NCBI GenBank assembly: GCA_902729315.2 | Contig: LR746265.1 | Coordinates: 937,501 to 1,001,500, forward strand | Length of the DNA stretch: 64,000 nt | Reading direction: 5' to 3' | Origin: Spirodela intermedia | Taxonomy: Eukaryota; Streptophyta; Magnoliopsida; Alismatales; Araceae | In this document: positions 1 through 12,460 of the stretch, piece by piece | How the letters are laid out: each line of letters starts with the position of its first letter | Numbering within the stretch: position 1 is the stretch's first letter | The notes under the pieces: generated by a model | Database searches by the model: none | The model's input: only the letters and a program-made list of their open reading frames with translations | What the model was told of the DNA's origin: nothing | Translations under genes and position numbers: made by a program

Positions 1-914
1 ATTAAAATATGACCGCTAATTAAATAGCACCCTTATTAGTTTATTTTAATAATTAAATATTATTCTTAGGTAGTGAACCCCACGTGTAGTATTCTTAAAA
101 AAAGTCTTCAATCAATGTAAACAGGTAAATTTTGCACAGAACTCCGCGCGGTAACATGACTTGTCCCCAAGTGAGTGTATCGTCACCGCCGACGTGTCTG
201 ACGTCACCTCGACCCAGCGAGACCCGGCCGAGTTTGTTGACACAATTTCGGATCTCTTAATGGGCTCCTTATGAGGCTTCCTTATGAGTCTTCCAGCTAT
301 TCATCTGGCACGCGTTGACTAAGTACGGAATCGGATTAGATTACTGGACGATTCGGTCGGGTCGGGTAAATTATTATCTTTCAATTAACTTAATTTATAA
401 AATAATACATAATATAATGTAATTGCGTAAACGTGGGTAAATACTTATTATGTAGGTAAATAGATAATTTATGCGGGACAGAGGAATGAGAGTGTGGTAA
501 ATATGCCGCTGCGTGTCTCATTTCGAAGAGTTGATCCGCGACTTTCGATCTCGTCGGTTGAGATCGATCATAACGGTCCAAAATGGAGGATCTTACCGGG
601 GGGGGGAGTAGATTTGTTTTAAATTGCGACGCCGTGATGACGGAACGGCTTTCCGGAATATCCGGGAGGCGCTAAGGTAATTGTCGTAAAAGGCCGTCGA
701 GTATTTGCCCACAATTATTAGCCTTGGACAAATTTTTCGATGACCGACATCCATTGTGGGGCCCACCAGCGGCCGACGGCGACGGCGCACCGTTCTAAAG
801 TGCACCCGCTCTTTTTCCCTTCCTTCCTCGATCCTTTCTTCACTGCAAGACTCTCGCTGGAGACGCCTGCCAGAAAAAAGCCCCATGCAGTTCTCTCTGT
901 AAGATCTCTCTGTC

Positions 915-950
<36 letters not shown>

Positions 951-1528
951 CCTCTCTCTCTCTTTTTCTCCCCTCTCGTGTTCCATCTCAACAGGATTAG
1001 CTACCCTCCAGGAAGAGGGCGTGCCTCGTTTTGTCTTCCAAATCTCTTCCTCTTCTAGATCGACGTTAGGGCTTTCTTCCTGATCCCCACATTTTGTTTG
1101 GAACGTCCTGCAGCTAGTAACGGGAATGTCGGCGTCTAAGAAGCTCCGGGTGTTCCTCTCCCATATTTAAGACACTCGGTGTGGGTGATTATCGACCTAC
1201 GAGCGTCTTCAAGCTACCATTTAGCTGTGGATTTTCTGCGAGTCTCTGGTTCGTGTGTTTCCGAAGTTAAATTTGGGATCGTCACCTGATTCTATTCTTT
1301 TTTTGAGCCAGTGTTCCGCACTGATAGTCGGTATTGGAGTTGGGATTCGTCGTGCTTTGATCTCGGAATTGCAATGCCGCATTTTCCTGAACATCCTGGG
1401 GTAAATCAAGAGTTCTGGGTGATAAATTAAGCACTAGGGTTCGTCAGATATTCACTCGATTCGTACCGTATTTACGATTATGCATCGGCAGTTACCTCTG
1501 TGGTTCGTGTTTTTATGATTGGAATCTG
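1..1528. other. 5' flank and leader of the MUR3-like gene
   Basis: No protein gene is visible here. The first 700 bases are AT-rich with scattered cis-element-like motifs. From about 740 onward the plus strand becomes pyrimidine-rich and includes a CT microsatellite. This is typical of a plant transcribed leader, so the 5' UTR of the downstream gene probably lies between about 850 and 1528 and may contain an intron. The short open frames on both strands match no family I know and look like noise. Confidence 0.5.
926..963. repeat. CT microsatellite in probable 5' leader
   Basis: A near-pure CT/TCTG run lies about 570 bp upstream of the MUR3-like start codon. Similar CT runs sit just upstream of the DREB-like gene and in the flanks of other genes in this window. 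Confidence 0.9.
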
Positions 1529-3199
1529 ATGAGACGGCGCTCGCCTGCATCTAGTCTCCTAGAGGAGATGGAGAGATCCAGCGGCAAGCCACAACAATCT
1601 CGTCTGTGCCTCCTCGCCTCGTTGTCTGCCATGTTCTGGTTCCTGATTTTCTACCTCCACTTCATGGCCATCGGCCACGGCCCTGTCACTATCCCGGAGC
1701 AATCTGATCCTCTTCTGCCGATGACTTCTAGTGCCCATCTTATATCCGGGACTGACATTGTCCACCAACCTAAACAGTCTGTCTCCTTTGATTCCATGCC
1801 TTCCAACATGCAGATTCCTGCAAAAACATTTCCCTTCACGCGAGCTTTACAGACCATAGAGAATAAGAGCGATCCATGTGGTGGGAGATACATATACGTT
1901 CATGAACTTCCACCACGTTTTAATGATGATATGCTCAAGGAGTGCAAGAGACTCAGTCTGTGGACCAATATGTGTAAATTCATAATTAATGAGGGGCTCG
2001 GTCCCCCTCTTGAGAATATTGAAGGCGTTTTTTCAAGCACGGGCTGGTATGCCACCAACCAGTTTGCTGTTGACGTGATCTTCCGCAACCGTATGAAGCA
2101 ATATGAATGTCTGACGAAAGATTCCTCAATTGCGGCCGCGGTTTTTGTGCCTTTTTACGCTGGTTTTGACATATCTCGATACCTTTGGGGATATAACATG
2201 TCGGTCAGGGACTCTGCTTCTCTTGCTTTGGTGGAGTGGCTTGAGAAGAGGCCTGAGTGGAAAGTGATGGGTGGGAGAGACCATTTCTTGGTGGCAGGAA
2301 GGATCACCTGGGATTTCAGACGATTGACAGAGGCTGAATCTGATTGGGGAAATAAGCTTTTGTTCTTGCCGGCTGCAAAGAACATGTCTATGCTGGTTGT
2401 TGAGTCTAGCCCATGGAATGCAAACGACTTCGGGATTCCATATCCTACTTATTTTCATCCGGCGAAAGATGCTGACGTTTTCCTCTGGCAGGACAGGATG
2501 AGGAAACTGAAACGCAAGTGGCTCTTCTCATTTGCTGGGGCACCTCGCCCTGGTAACCCCAAATCAATCAGAGGTCAGATAATAGGTCAATGCAGAAACT
2601 CTGAGGTCTGTAAGCTGTTGGAGTGTGATTTTGGTGAAAGTAAATGTCACTCTCCGAGCAGTATAATGCAGATGTTCCAAAGTTCTTTATTTTGCTTGCA
2701 GCCTCAAGGTGACTCTTACACACGGAGGTCGGCCTTTGACTCAATGCTGGCCGGGTGCATCCCGGTGTTCTTCCATCCAGGGTCTGCATATACGCAATAC
2801 ACGTGGCATCTTCCAAGAAACTATTCCAGATATTCTGTCTTTATTCCAGAGGAGGACATCCGCGTGGGAAAGATCAGCATTCAGGAAAGGTTAAGCCGAA
2901 TTTCGCCAGAAGAGGTGAACACAATGAGAGAGGAGGTCATAAACCTTATACCGAGGCTTGTGTATGCAGATCCAAGGTCTCGATTAGAGACACTCAAAGA
3001 TGCCTTTGATGTGTCTGTCGATGCTATTATTGATAAAGTTACAAAACTGAGGAAGGACATCATTCAGGGCCATAATGTCAGTGACTTTATCGAAGAGAAC
3101 AGTTGGAAATATGCATTGCTTGATGAAGGACAGCGGACTGTAGGTCCGCATGAATGGGATCCATTCTTTTCAAAGCCAAAAGATGCCAACAAATCGTGA
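1529..3199 (+). CDS. MUR3-like: Xyloglucan galactosyltransferase, MUR3/KATAMARI1-like (GT47)
   Basis: Single-exon, 556-residue type II membrane protein of glycosyltransferase family 47 (exostosin-like). Family members add galactose from UDP-Gal to xylosyl side chains of xyloglucan in the Golgi. Visible features are a short basic N-terminus, one hydrophobic anchor at about residues 31-48 ([17 protein letters not shown]), a stem, and the catalytic region starting at [14 protein letters not shown] (about 118). It runs through [86 protein letters not shown] and [17 protein letters not shown]. These blocks match the MUR3 clade closely. It ends [12 protein letters not shown], a usual clade terminus. 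A second in-frame ATG 13 codons downstream (1568) is an alternative start; the first gives the usual length. No lesion is seen. Whether it is MUR3 itself or a related side-chain transferase cannot be settled by eye. Confidence 0.92.
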   Translation: MRRRSPASSLLEEMERSSGKPQQSRLCLLASLSAMFWFLIFYLHFMAIGHGPVTIPEQSDPLLPMTSSAHLISGTDIVHQPKQSVSFDSMPSNMQIPAKTFPFTRALQTIENKSDPCGGRYIYVHELPPRFNDDMLKECKRLSLWTNMCKFIINEGLGPPLENIEGVFSSTGWYATNQFAVDVIFRNRMKQYECLTKDSSIAAAVFVPFYAGFDISRYLWGYNMSVRDSASLALVEWLEKRPEWKVMGGRDHFLVAGRITWDFRRLTEAESDWGNKLLFLPAAKNMSMLVVESSPWNANDFGIPYPTYFHPAKDADVFLWQDRMRKLKRKWLFSFAGAPRPGNPKSIRGQIIGQCRNSEVCKLLECDFGESKCHSPSSIMQMFQSSLFCLQPQGDSYTRRSAFDSMLAGCIPVFFHPGSAYTQYTWHLPRNYSRYSVFIPEEDIRVGKISIQERLSRISPEEVNTMREEVINLIPRLVYADPRSRLETLKDAFDVSVDAIIDKVTKLRKDIIQGHNVSDFIEENSWKYALLDEGQRTVGPHEWDPFFSKPKDANKS

Positions 3200-4848
3200 T
3201 AAACTGTAGAAGAAGACAAAAATTTCTCGGAAAACTGAGCAAAAGAGTCAGATGTGATCGACTTTGCTGTTGATACTGCAGGAAGATTAACGTGTTCCAC
3301 AAGGACTATAAATGCATTACACAATCAACCCCTTCTAGTTATGGAAGACCTGCTCTTGATGCCACAGTCTTGACATATTCGTCGGCATCTCGAAGCTTGT
3401 AAAATTCACATGTGGCCCTTTAAATATGAAAGAGGTAGGCACCAGTATTCTCTCTTCTATATGCTATTTTTTTATGACGGGGACTTCCTCTTCTTTGCTC
3501 AATAATTCTTTGTACCTAGTACGCTGGATACATGGACTAGAAATACAGCTTCTTTTTTTTTTTGTTGTGCCGATTTAATGGCATTTTCTTGTTGAGGGGC
3601 ACTATTTGAATAAATTATGCTGAAGATAATTTTCTTGTTTAGAGGTTGTAATTTTCATATCTGAGCGATGAGCCTCTCACTTGCTTTTCTTCATGTAAAT
3701 TCGTAATGGGAGGCATAGATTTGAGCCCATGACGATCAATTCGCAACAACATGATGCTTCGTTAGCCAACTTTCCACACCACACACCATGAGCTATCCCC
3801 TCTCAAATAATGCATCAGAACCCCTTCGTCTTTCCAGTAGATCACGCCCACTTCCATTCTACTTCACCTGCAGATAGTAGAAAAGTATTCTGTATCTTGC
3901 ATTGTCTATAATATCTGAATCTCACTTTTGTTTTTAGGGGGGGGGGGGGCGATTTGAGTTCACCGATGTAGCGATAATATAACGGTGAATCAATCTCAAA
4001 CCCCCATTTATCATAGAACAAATCATCCCCCTCTTGGGTCTATGCAGGGATAGTCGGATGGGACATTATCGATTAGAATGCTCAGATCCTCAAGCCCGGC
4101 ATTATCTGATGGAGCATTAATCCACGCTTCCCCTTTATTCCTAGCGCATTTATTTTTTGCTGAAGTGTCCTACTACTAATGGGTATCTTCTCTCCTCGCG
4201 GAATTTGCCCTTCCCTCTTGCCGGTTTCTCTCTCTTCATCTCCCCAACCCACACAGAACCTTCTATTATTAGACTATAACTCATGTTCTTTTGCTCAGAT
4301 TGCCCTGACGTCTCAATCCAGTGCTCGAGATGTCCTCGGATAACTCCTCCCCAATCTAAACCACTTCCACCCTCGACCTTGGAGGCAAGTTCGGCCTTGT
4401 GGGCCGCCAGATTTTTACCATCCTCGTTTCTTGGTGAACCCTAGGAGAAAAACATGGATCACCCTCCTCCCTCCCTCCGGTGAGGCGGTTCCAGCTAGCA
4501 GCTAAGCAGAGTCTTCAAATCCTTTGTTCCGCAACAGATCCCAAAATCTGACTCTTTCTGCGCCGCCGACCTGCCAATAGAATAATAGTGTCGTCCTGCA
4601 GCCGCCCGCCGCGTGGCTTCGGCATGTGGCGGCGACAAATGGAAGCCCAGCCACCCGCCAGGCGGCGCATCCATGCAGAAGAGCCTCGTGGAGTCTTTCT
4701 TACGTTTGCCGTGAGGTATCCCCGGCCGCCTTTCCCACTCTAGTTGGCCCCAAGAGTTCACCTTCCTCGTTCCCGCCGACCCGGATATAATCCCCTCATT
4801 CCCACTTCTTGGGATCCTCTCCCTCTCTCTCTCTATCTATATTTATAT

Positions 4849-4850
<2 letters not shown>
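3200..4850. other. Intergenic spacer between the MUR3-like and DREB-like genes
   Basis: The first ~450 bases are probably the 3' UTR of the MUR3-like gene; an AATAAA-type signal lies at about 3608. A run of 13 G residues sits at 3937-3949. From about 4380 the sequence becomes GC-rich and probably holds the promoter of the next gene. No gene is seen. Confidence 0.5.

Positions 4851-4882
<32 letters not shown>
4851..4882. repeat. CT microsatellite just upstream of the DREB-like start
   Basis: Pure (CT)n run ending 34 bp before the ATG at 4916, so probably in the 5' UTR. Confidence 0.9.
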
Positions 4883-4886
<4 letters not shown>

Positions 4887-4915
4887 GTCGGTGTTTGTGT
4901 GTGGGAAGGGGGGAA

Positions 4916-5413
4916 ATGGAGGAGGAGGGGAGGAAGATGAAGAAGGCGGGGGGGCTGAGGAGGTCGAGGAAGGGGTGTATGAAGGGGAAGGGGGGACCCG
5001 AGAACGCGCAGTGCACGTACAGAGGGGTGCGGCAGCGGACGTGGGGAAAGTGGGTGGCGGAGATACGTGAGCCCAATCGCGGCGCGCGTTTGTGGCTCGG
5101 TACCTACGGCACCGCCGTGGAGGCGGCACGCGCCTACGACGACGCCGCCCGCAGCCTTTACGGTGACTGCGCCAGGCTTAACCTGCCGGAGGAGCAGCCC
5201 CCGCCGGGAGAGCCCTCCGCCTCCCAGCCAGAGGAGGCGACGCCGTCGGGGGACCCCCGCGAGGACTTCACCGACGCCGGGCTCTGGGAGGAGCTCATCG
5301 ACAACGACGGCTTGGGGTGGGTGGGAAGAATGTGCAATGAGGGGGGCCTCCCGCAGGAGAGCGGCGCCCAATTCATAGATTTCGATGATCTCCAACTTTC
5401 CTGGGAGGCTTGA
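4916..5413 (+). CDS. Short DREB2-type AP2/ERF transcription factor
   Basis: Single-exon, 165-residue DNA-binding protein. A basic, NLS-like stretch (RRSRKG) and the subgroup A-2 signature [13 protein letters not shown] (about 21-33) precede one AP2 domain at about 34-91, with [19 protein letters not shown] and [20 protein letters not shown]. Val and Glu at the two diagnostic positions (KWVAEI) mark the DREB class, which binds DRE/CRT elements (core CCGAC) in drought, heat or cold responses. The acidic C-terminal tail ([22 protein letters not shown]) is a likely activation region. At 165 residues it is shorter than typical DREB2A/B (about 250-400). I chose the ATG at 4916 rather than the in-frame 4895 codon because the MEEEGRK start and spacing fit the family better. 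No PEST-like negative regulatory domain is evident, which suggests constitutive activity, but this is inference. Confidence 0.9.
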   Translation: MEEEGRKMKKAGGLRRSRKGCMKGKGGPENAQCTYRGVRQRTWGKWVAEIREPNRGARLWLGTYGTAVEAARAYDDAARSLYGDCARLNLPEEQPPPGEPSASQPEEATPSGDPREDFTDAGLWEELIDNDGLGWVGRMCNEGGLPQESGAQFIDFDDLQLSWEA

Positions 5414-6548
5414 GCACCGGCATATTTACGTGTAAATCATCTCCCTGAATTTTTTTCCTTTTTACTGTCACGCTGGCACTATTCAGTGTTAGACTTTGTT
5501 GGATCAGACCCAATTCTAGTTTTGTGAGCGGTTATCCGAGAGTCAAACCCAGTGACAGTCCACCTCCACCTCCCTCAAAGCAGCACCGCCACCTCCTCCT
5601 TGCCCTCCCTCCTCTCTCTATGCCTCCCAGCAGAACCAAGGAAGAAGGTGAGAGGAGCAGATTCTCTGACATATTTAATTCTCTTCCTTCGCCTTCGTGC
5701 ACTAACCACACAGGAGAAAGGAGGAAGAAGGGTCCAAAGATAAGGGCCCAATAGCTGAAAGAGGAAAATGCTTTTTCTCTCTCTTATAGGACTTTGGGAA
5801 GCTATGGGAAAAAGGTTGAGAGAGTTATTTTCAAAATTAAGGGTTTTCAAAAGCTCCGTGGAGAAGGGAGTTTACTATTTAAAGTGGAGTTTAGGGCTTG
5901 AAGAAAGGAAAAAGAAGTAACCTTTTTCTCTCTTTCTCATTTAATTTTTTTTTTGGGTCAAGAATAGTAACTTAGTTTTCAAGCTATTAGAAGAAAGAGA
6001 TTCAAGAGAAAAAAAAATTCATTTATGTCTTCATTTTAGTCTCCATTCTAGTTAGTGTGAATGTAATAGTCTCATCTTTGAATTAGAAAATAATTTATCA
6101 CGTTTTTGTTTTATGTTTTGAGGTGATTAAAACCAATCTACTATTAATTGATATTTATAACATTGTGTTGTTATTGTCTTTGTAAATAATTTTTATTTTA
6201 AGGAATATAAAAAGATGATTTCATTACTCTTGTGCCAGTTGTCGATATATGTGGTGTGTTGTGGTCTCTTAGATAATCACACAGATTTGATATCCAAGTA
6301 TCAATTATTAATTTCTTGGTGCTTGACTTTGTGGGATCATACCCACACATTATTGATATCTAAGAATCAATTATTAGCTTTTTAGTACTTGACTTTATTG
6401 AATATGTCAATAGACACGAATTCAATGCTTGGCATTGTGGGATCATACCCAATTCTAGTTTTGTGAGTAGTTATTTATGTTTTGAATTATTTTAGAGTCC
6501 CATTTATCACAACATTTGGTAGCAAAGCCAAACTAATATTTTCTAAAG
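5414..6548 (+). mobile_element. Copia-type LTR remnant and primer-binding site (probable)
   Basis: The first part includes the 3' UTR of the DREB-like gene. An element-like repeat then begins. The phrase GGATCAKACCCAATTCTAGT, followed by TTTGTGAG, occurs at about 5503 and again at about 6440, and a shorter form occurs at about 6330. At about 6510 lies TTTGGTAGCAAAGCC, close to the initiator-tRNA-Met primer-binding site (TGGTATCAGAGCC) of copia elements. It lies just before a gag-like reading frame beginning at 6549. I read this as a degraded 5' LTR plus PBS; its left edge is not defined. Confidence 0.45.
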
Positions 6549-7230
6549 ATGTCAATAACAGAATTCAAGGCTATAAGATTTGATAGAAAAAATGATTTTA
6601 TTCTATGATAAAATAGAGTGAAGGTATTATTTGTACAACAAGAATTGCATGAAACTTCTTATGTTAGAGAAGAATCTAAGAAAATAAGTGATAAAGATTG
6701 ATATGAATTAGATATGAAAGTACTAACTTTTAATTGCCATAATTGATGAAGTTATACATAGTATTTATGAGATAGAAATTACTATTGATTCTTGTAAAAA
6801 AAACTTAAAATATTGACATATCTAAGACTGAACAAGCTATATCTACATAGACAGCTTTATAACTTACGTATGAGTGAACCAACAATTTTTTTAGAATAAA
6901 TAAATATTCCAAATAAATTGATTTCCCAAGTTCATAGTATAAATATATGAATATTTATGACAACTTGGCAACTATCATTTTAATGGTAAAGATATGTGAA
7001 GGATAAAAGAAGTTAAATCAATATTATTATTCAATGATGTTCAACTAAAACCTCTTACATGGGGTGAAAGTCTAATTATTAAAAGTGTAGGTCAATAAAG
7101 GGTAAATTCAAAATCTAAAAATGGTAAGAAAATTATTTATAATCAAATTCAAAAGACAATGATGTTTGTTTGCAACAAAGAGGGTAATTGAAAATCAAAT
7201 TACATTAAGTGGAAAAATTAATAGATGTAA
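6549..7230 (+). mobile_element. Degenerate Ty1/copia gag relic (+ strand)
   Basis: Translating from the ATG at 6549 gives FKAIRFDRKNDFILW, a stop, then VKVLFVQQELHE. This is the start of copia gag (FDGKNNFxLWxxKMRALLVQQ in intact elements). Further on, VKSILLFNDVQLK and, at about 7150-7200, a residual zinc knuckle (CNKEGN-KSNYIKW) follow the order expected in gag. Stops and frameshifts are frequent, so it is dead. It ends abruptly where a copia relic on the opposite strand begins. Confidence 0.65.
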
Positions 7231-7249
7231 TATAAATATCTAGTGATGA

Positions 7250-10200
7250 AGGCAACTCAAGAGTCCCTAAATATTATAGTAAACAAGATCAAATGGAGCT
7301 AATGATGAAATATTATCATGACTAGATTAAGTAGAACGATGATGTTTACCTAGTTGACATGACTCACATATAAATTCATTAAAAGACAATAACAGTAAGA
7401 TTTTCTTAAAATTTGAAAAATAAGGATGACCTAAACAACAATGCCACAAAAGAGAAGTAGTAGCAAAAGTAACAAAAAATACTCAAATGTTGGAGGAAGG
7501 TGTGTCCGAAATGAGTTTGTAAACACCTCAATCATTTTCACATCTCAAATCAATCGTCAATCTGATATGTAGATCTTAGAAGATGGTGAAAAGAAAAAAA
7601 ATATAATAGTATAAAGTAAGGCATGAGTGATGTCATCAATAAATAAAAGGGTTATAGAAAAATCAGAAACAAAGAGGATGGGTCAACGATAGGGTAGAGG
7701 TCACAATAGTGGTGCCATAACTTTTGATCGGACAAGTTCAACCATCAACAATGGTCACTAAGAGTAGGTGGTGATGTGATGAAAGTATAAAGGGTGTACT
7801 TATCATATGGGCATAAGCCTCTGAGTCAATAATCCAAAGTGATGAGGAGACAAGTAAGATATGTATAATATTGGTATAAAGACTCTTGATATAGATGTAA
7901 GGTTGGCAGAGAAGACATGCTGCTTCTAAGCTTCATATTATGTTAGGGTGAAAGTAATCTAAATATTAGGAGTAGAGGTTGTGAAGTGAATCATGGATAA
8001 GATTGATGTAAGAGAATTCAAATAAGTGTTAGAGATAATATCTTGAGCCCACTCAAGCTTGTTAAACTACTTCTGGCACTTATTTGATAGGTAATTGATT
8101 ATTCAAAAAATGAGATAATAATCATTATAAATTTCAAATTTAGTAAAAAAAATATAATATTTAATTTCACAAAGTATAAACTAAGGGTCAAACCATAGAG
8201 AGTCAAAAACTAATAAAAGCTTTTTTTAGTAATTATATATATATATATATATTTTTAACAAGAAGAAAACCGAAAATCAGAGTAACCTTACCTTAGTTGG
8301 CGCTTTGGTGGCACTAGCGATGGGCACGTGAGCATACAAGCAATCAATGTACGGTGGTGATGTGTCATCAAGTGGTGCAAGTGGTAATGTGTCAGTGAGT
8401 GGCACACATGTGGAGATGTGCCGACGATGGTGCATGGGCAGTGATGCATTTGTAAGTGATGCACTAGTGGTCATGCGTTGGTGAGTGTGGCGTGGACGAT
8501 GACACATCGGCAAGTGTCGCACAAGCAATGATACGCTAGTGAACAGTGCATGGGCAATGATACACCTACGAGTGGTATATAGGCAGTCACACATCGATGA
8601 GCATCACACAATCAATGACGCGTCAATGAGCAAGTCGACGAGTGTGCAGACAGCAAGCATATGAGCAATGATGCACTAGTGGGCGGCAGAATGTTTCATT
8701 TGTAACTTTTGTTGTAGAACAAAATTTTGGGCATGGTTTGTAGTGTTGGAAAGCCCTAAATCTTGGCTCTCACACCCAATAATAACTAAGCCAATGAAAT
8801 CGAATGAATAAGGTGAATCTTCAAGAGAGTGCTCGTTCCTCTCTTGGCACATCATTTTTGGCCCAAGGTAGCAATCTTCTTCTTGTTCTTCCAAATTAGA
8901 TGATCTGGTCTTGCTTCTTCACTCAACCTGACACTTAGAGAAGAGAGTGAATCTAAGAAATTGTTGTACTAAGGCCGTCAACATAGAGTTTAGGATAGAA
9001 TCAAGGATCTCCTACAATGAGGGAGGAAGAGAGTATAAATAGGATTCTTGATTTCTCAAAATGAGTAACCCAAGATATGTGACTTGAATTATTCAATTCA
9101 TGGCTCCCAATTTTGTGGCCCCTTTTTTTCATCCATGAGTCACAACCTTCCATTTTAAAACTTAGAATCCTCCTTAAAAATAAGATTTTGAATGTGGATT
9201 GATTGCTTCTCCCCTCCACATTTAATATCTTATTTATCTAGGTCCTAAAATCTAATAAAACTCTAAGAAAAATGTGAGAATAATCCACTTGATTTAAAAG
9301 AATCAAGTGGGGTTAGTTCATAAGTCAATAAATATCCAAAATAAGGACTAGATAAATAATATGTATTTAATTTATTTTAATCAGAAATAAAAGATAATTA
9401 ACATGTTGATAAAAATATAATTAATTAATTAAAGTATAAAAACATATAATTATCACTACATATTTGATATCATCAGTGACTATACTTACCACAATAAGAG
9501 CACGGTGAAAAATATTATGGTATTTGCCTTTGAGATGATGACCACTGTCAAGCTTTGAGCTACGACCACCATCAAATATGGTAGGAGTACTAATGCTCAC
9601 ATGAAGTGTTGTAGAAAAAAATAAATGGAAGATTTGACACACGATCACTTAAGAGAATCTAACTATAAATTTGTGAGACAATATTTGAGTGTAGACCACT
9701 AAGATATATACTAGAATAGAACTCTTGGAAATACCGCTCAAGAATTCAAAGGTCGGTGGTTGGAGGCTAATAAAGAGATAACTCCTAGATAATCACCTGA
9801 AGTCATCCAAAATATGTTTAAAGTAAGAGATTACCTTACTTACAAGTGAGAAAATACTCGAATAATTACATAGTAGAATTAATATTTATTTTGTTGACAT
9901 ACATGATATCTATTGTGAGTCAAAGTTACTTAGTAGGCTTGATATGAGTAAGGGGCTCAACAATAATTTGTTCAATGTTTTGAAGCATCCATGTGACTAT
10001 ATTAGAGTCAATTTTAAACCAAGAAGCATAGGTCAGGTCAACGATGACTAATGGATCATCTATCAAATGATGAAGCAAACTATAGAACATAAGGAAGTGC
10101 TCAAAACCTAATGCCCATGATGCATAATTGAGACTGGTAAAGATGTATGTCAACTGAGTTAGTTACGTTGTGATGGAGTTTTGTGGAAGGAGTGTTGATG

Positions 10201-10686
10201 GCGAAGGCACTTCAACTAGAAGCGGGGCCATATGCTGAGGTCCATGAAGTGGAGAAGATGTATTTTCTTAGTCCATAATGATGACAGAGAATAACATACT
10301 AATGCAAGCACAAGAACGTGTAGCAAGAGGTGACATGTAGAAGGAGATGGCATGTAGCAAAAAGACAATATGACAGGAGGTGGTATAGTAAGAGACAATG
10401 CTGTGAGATTCTGCAAGAGCAGGAGTAACAGCAATGGCAAACATTGCAACAACAAAGACCACAACAGCAAGGGACTGCGACAGTAGGGTAGGTGCCGACA
10501 CACTAGTTGCACATGGTGCAGCAATATATTTTGATGGTGCAGATGATGATGGTGCACAACAAATGGTGGCACATGGTAGAATATGGCATGTATAGAGAGA
10601 AAGAGAGGAGAGCATGTAGAAGATGTAGCAGTAGTGGCACGATGGCGGCAACTATAGTTGGAAAGAATGCTAGGGCTCTGATATTA
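7250..10686 (-). mobile_element. Degenerate Ty1/copia element, reverse strand (PBS, gag, protease, pre-integrase)
   Basis: Read from right to left. GGGCTCTGATATTA at 10673-10686 is the complement of a tRNA-Met primer-binding site, and TGTTGACG at 10687 is the edge of the LTR lying to its right. Gag appears at about 10153-9926 (NYASWALGFEHFL, LLHHLIDDPLV, ASWFKIDSNIVTWMLQ). A CCHC-like knuckle (CSYCGKYSH) is near 9500. The protease site LWIIDSEAYAHM lies at 7839-7804, and the GAG-pre-integrase motif LLWHCCLGHPYFSNF with CESCQLGKHH lies at about 7455-7300. Stops abound. The order is correct for one element, but 7.9-9.4 kb does not look like copia coding sequence and may be a nested insertion. 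Reverse transcriptase is missing. Confidence 0.7.
8280..8700. repeat. Degenerate short-period tandem repeat (GTGATGCAC-like)
   Basis: About 400 bp built from imperfect copies of units resembling GGCAGTGATGCACTAGTGAG and GGTGATGTGTC. The copies are too diverged for a clean unit length. It lies inside the retroelement region and encodes nothing recognisable. Confidence 0.6.
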
Positions 10687-10940
10687 TGTTGACGAGAAAG
10701 TTAAATTGTAAGATTAATGGGCCCAAGTGGGCCATGTAGAGTAAGATATCTGAACAACTACCATTCTCATAGTTGAAGAGTTGATGGATGACTTGCACTA
10801 AATATAGATCTTTTTCAGGTTGAATTCATAATTAAGGTATTATCAAATCAAATATGCACAAATAATATTCTCAAGATTACATTAAGATCTCATGAAAGAC
10901 ACTATGAATATGTAGTAATATCCTTCAAGCTCTCTGATGC
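10687..10940. other. LTR side of the reverse-strand copia relic
   Basis: By position this is LTR sequence adjoining the primer-binding site at 10673-10686. It starts with TGTTGACG at 10687; the far LTR edge is not recognisable, and neither is a matching second LTR. Confidence 0.35.
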
Positions 10941-12460
10941 CTCAACAGCCTTCCATGCCATCAAGAACAAGGTCTTTTTAAAATTCTTTTAGTAGTTTAT
11001 TTCGTTATTTTTTGATGATATTTTAACTTACATCAAGAGCTCAAAAGAACATGACAATCAATTGTCTTCAACTACTCTAAACTTTATAAGAAAATGAATT
11101 TCATATTAATCTCAAAAAATGTGTCTTTGGGCAGCGAAAAACCTCACAACTTGACTATTATATCTTAATCGATAAGATGCCTATAGATCCAAAACAAGTC
11201 ACAACTATTATGAGATGGCTGTTGCCCTCTTATCTTAATGAGCTTTGTGGTTTCCTTAAACTCACAATCTAATACTAAAGATTTATCAAGGGATATGATA
11301 ATATAGTATAAGCACTCACTCAATAATTAAATAATGACATTTTCAACTAGAATTTAAAAGCCAATGCTTTTCGTCAACTTAAAAACTATTTTAATGACAA
11401 TCTTGGTGCTGGCCCTATGAAATTACTCTATTGTTTTTGAGTTTAAAGTAGATGTCTCTACTTGTAAGTTCTAATGTAGTAGAGGAGACCCATTGCCTTC
11501 TTTCGTGAGACATTTTCCTCTGCAAACCAACTGAAGTAGACTTATGAGCATGAGTTTATCGTGATTATGTTTTCTACATTGAAGTTGAAGCATTATCTTC
11601 TAGGGTAGAAAATTTTCATCTACATCAACTAAAGCTTGAAATATATCCTTGAATAGTGACAAGTGTCGTTGAGTTCAAAAGTCAATCTCAAAAATCATAT
11701 CCTTTGACTTTGATATCTACTTTAAGCATGGAAAGGAAAAGAAAGCCATATACACCCTATTTGAAGTGCCCAACTAAGTATGATTATAAAACACAGAACT
11801 TTACAAGCTTGAAATTCTCGATCTTGATCAAATCTTCTAAGAGAACCAAGTAGATTCTTTGCTCTAAAAGATCAATGAAGAACTTTTCTTTGACCTAGAG
11901 AAATGACAACACTATGTAATTCAGTAAAGTCACCTCTTCCACTAGGGGCGGGCGATGATCTCGAAGGCTTCAAAACTCATCCCCAACTTGTTGAGAGAAT
12001 TTCATGATTTAATTATCAGAGGGCACTCAGGGACTTATACAAACATATATATGACTAGTCCACAATGCTTGATACATCGGCATAAATGGATGAGTGAAAA
12101 TATGTGGCCACATGTGTTGTCTACCAAGCCAACAAGACCAAAGCTCTCTCTCTAATTGAGCTTTTCCACCCATGGCTGATTACAAAGTAGATCTTGGAAG
12201 ATTTAACAATGAATTTTATAGATGATTTACCAAATTCAAGTGGGATGGAATTCTATCTTGGTGGTCATAGATTGTCTAGGTAAATATGCCTGCTTCTCAA
12301 CCCTACATCATCTATTTACAACTCAAGACATCGCAGAGATCTTCATTAGGGAAATTATCCATTTGCAAAGATTTCTAATGTCTATCTTGATTGATTATAA
12401 CTACATCTTCATGAGTAATTTTGATAAGATTTGTTCAATCTTGAGGGACTAGCACTCTGG
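10941..12460 (+). mobile_element. Degenerate Ty3/gypsy pol relic (reverse transcriptase, RNase H, integrase)
   Basis: In several frames the plus strand gives reverse transcriptase pieces (FFDDILTYIKSSKEH near 11010, KCVFGQ near 11115, then WLLPSYLNELCGFLKLT and RFIKGY). A connection region follows, then integrase-like blocks: LLREFHDLIIRGHSGTY at about 11985, TMNFIDDLPNSSG at about 12207, and ILVVIDCLGKYACF with IDYNYIFMSNF at 12250-12425. This is the pol order of chromovirus-type gypsy elements, with protease at the left not seen. Numerous frameshifts and stops make it inactive. No LTR pair was recognised. Confidence 0.75.
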
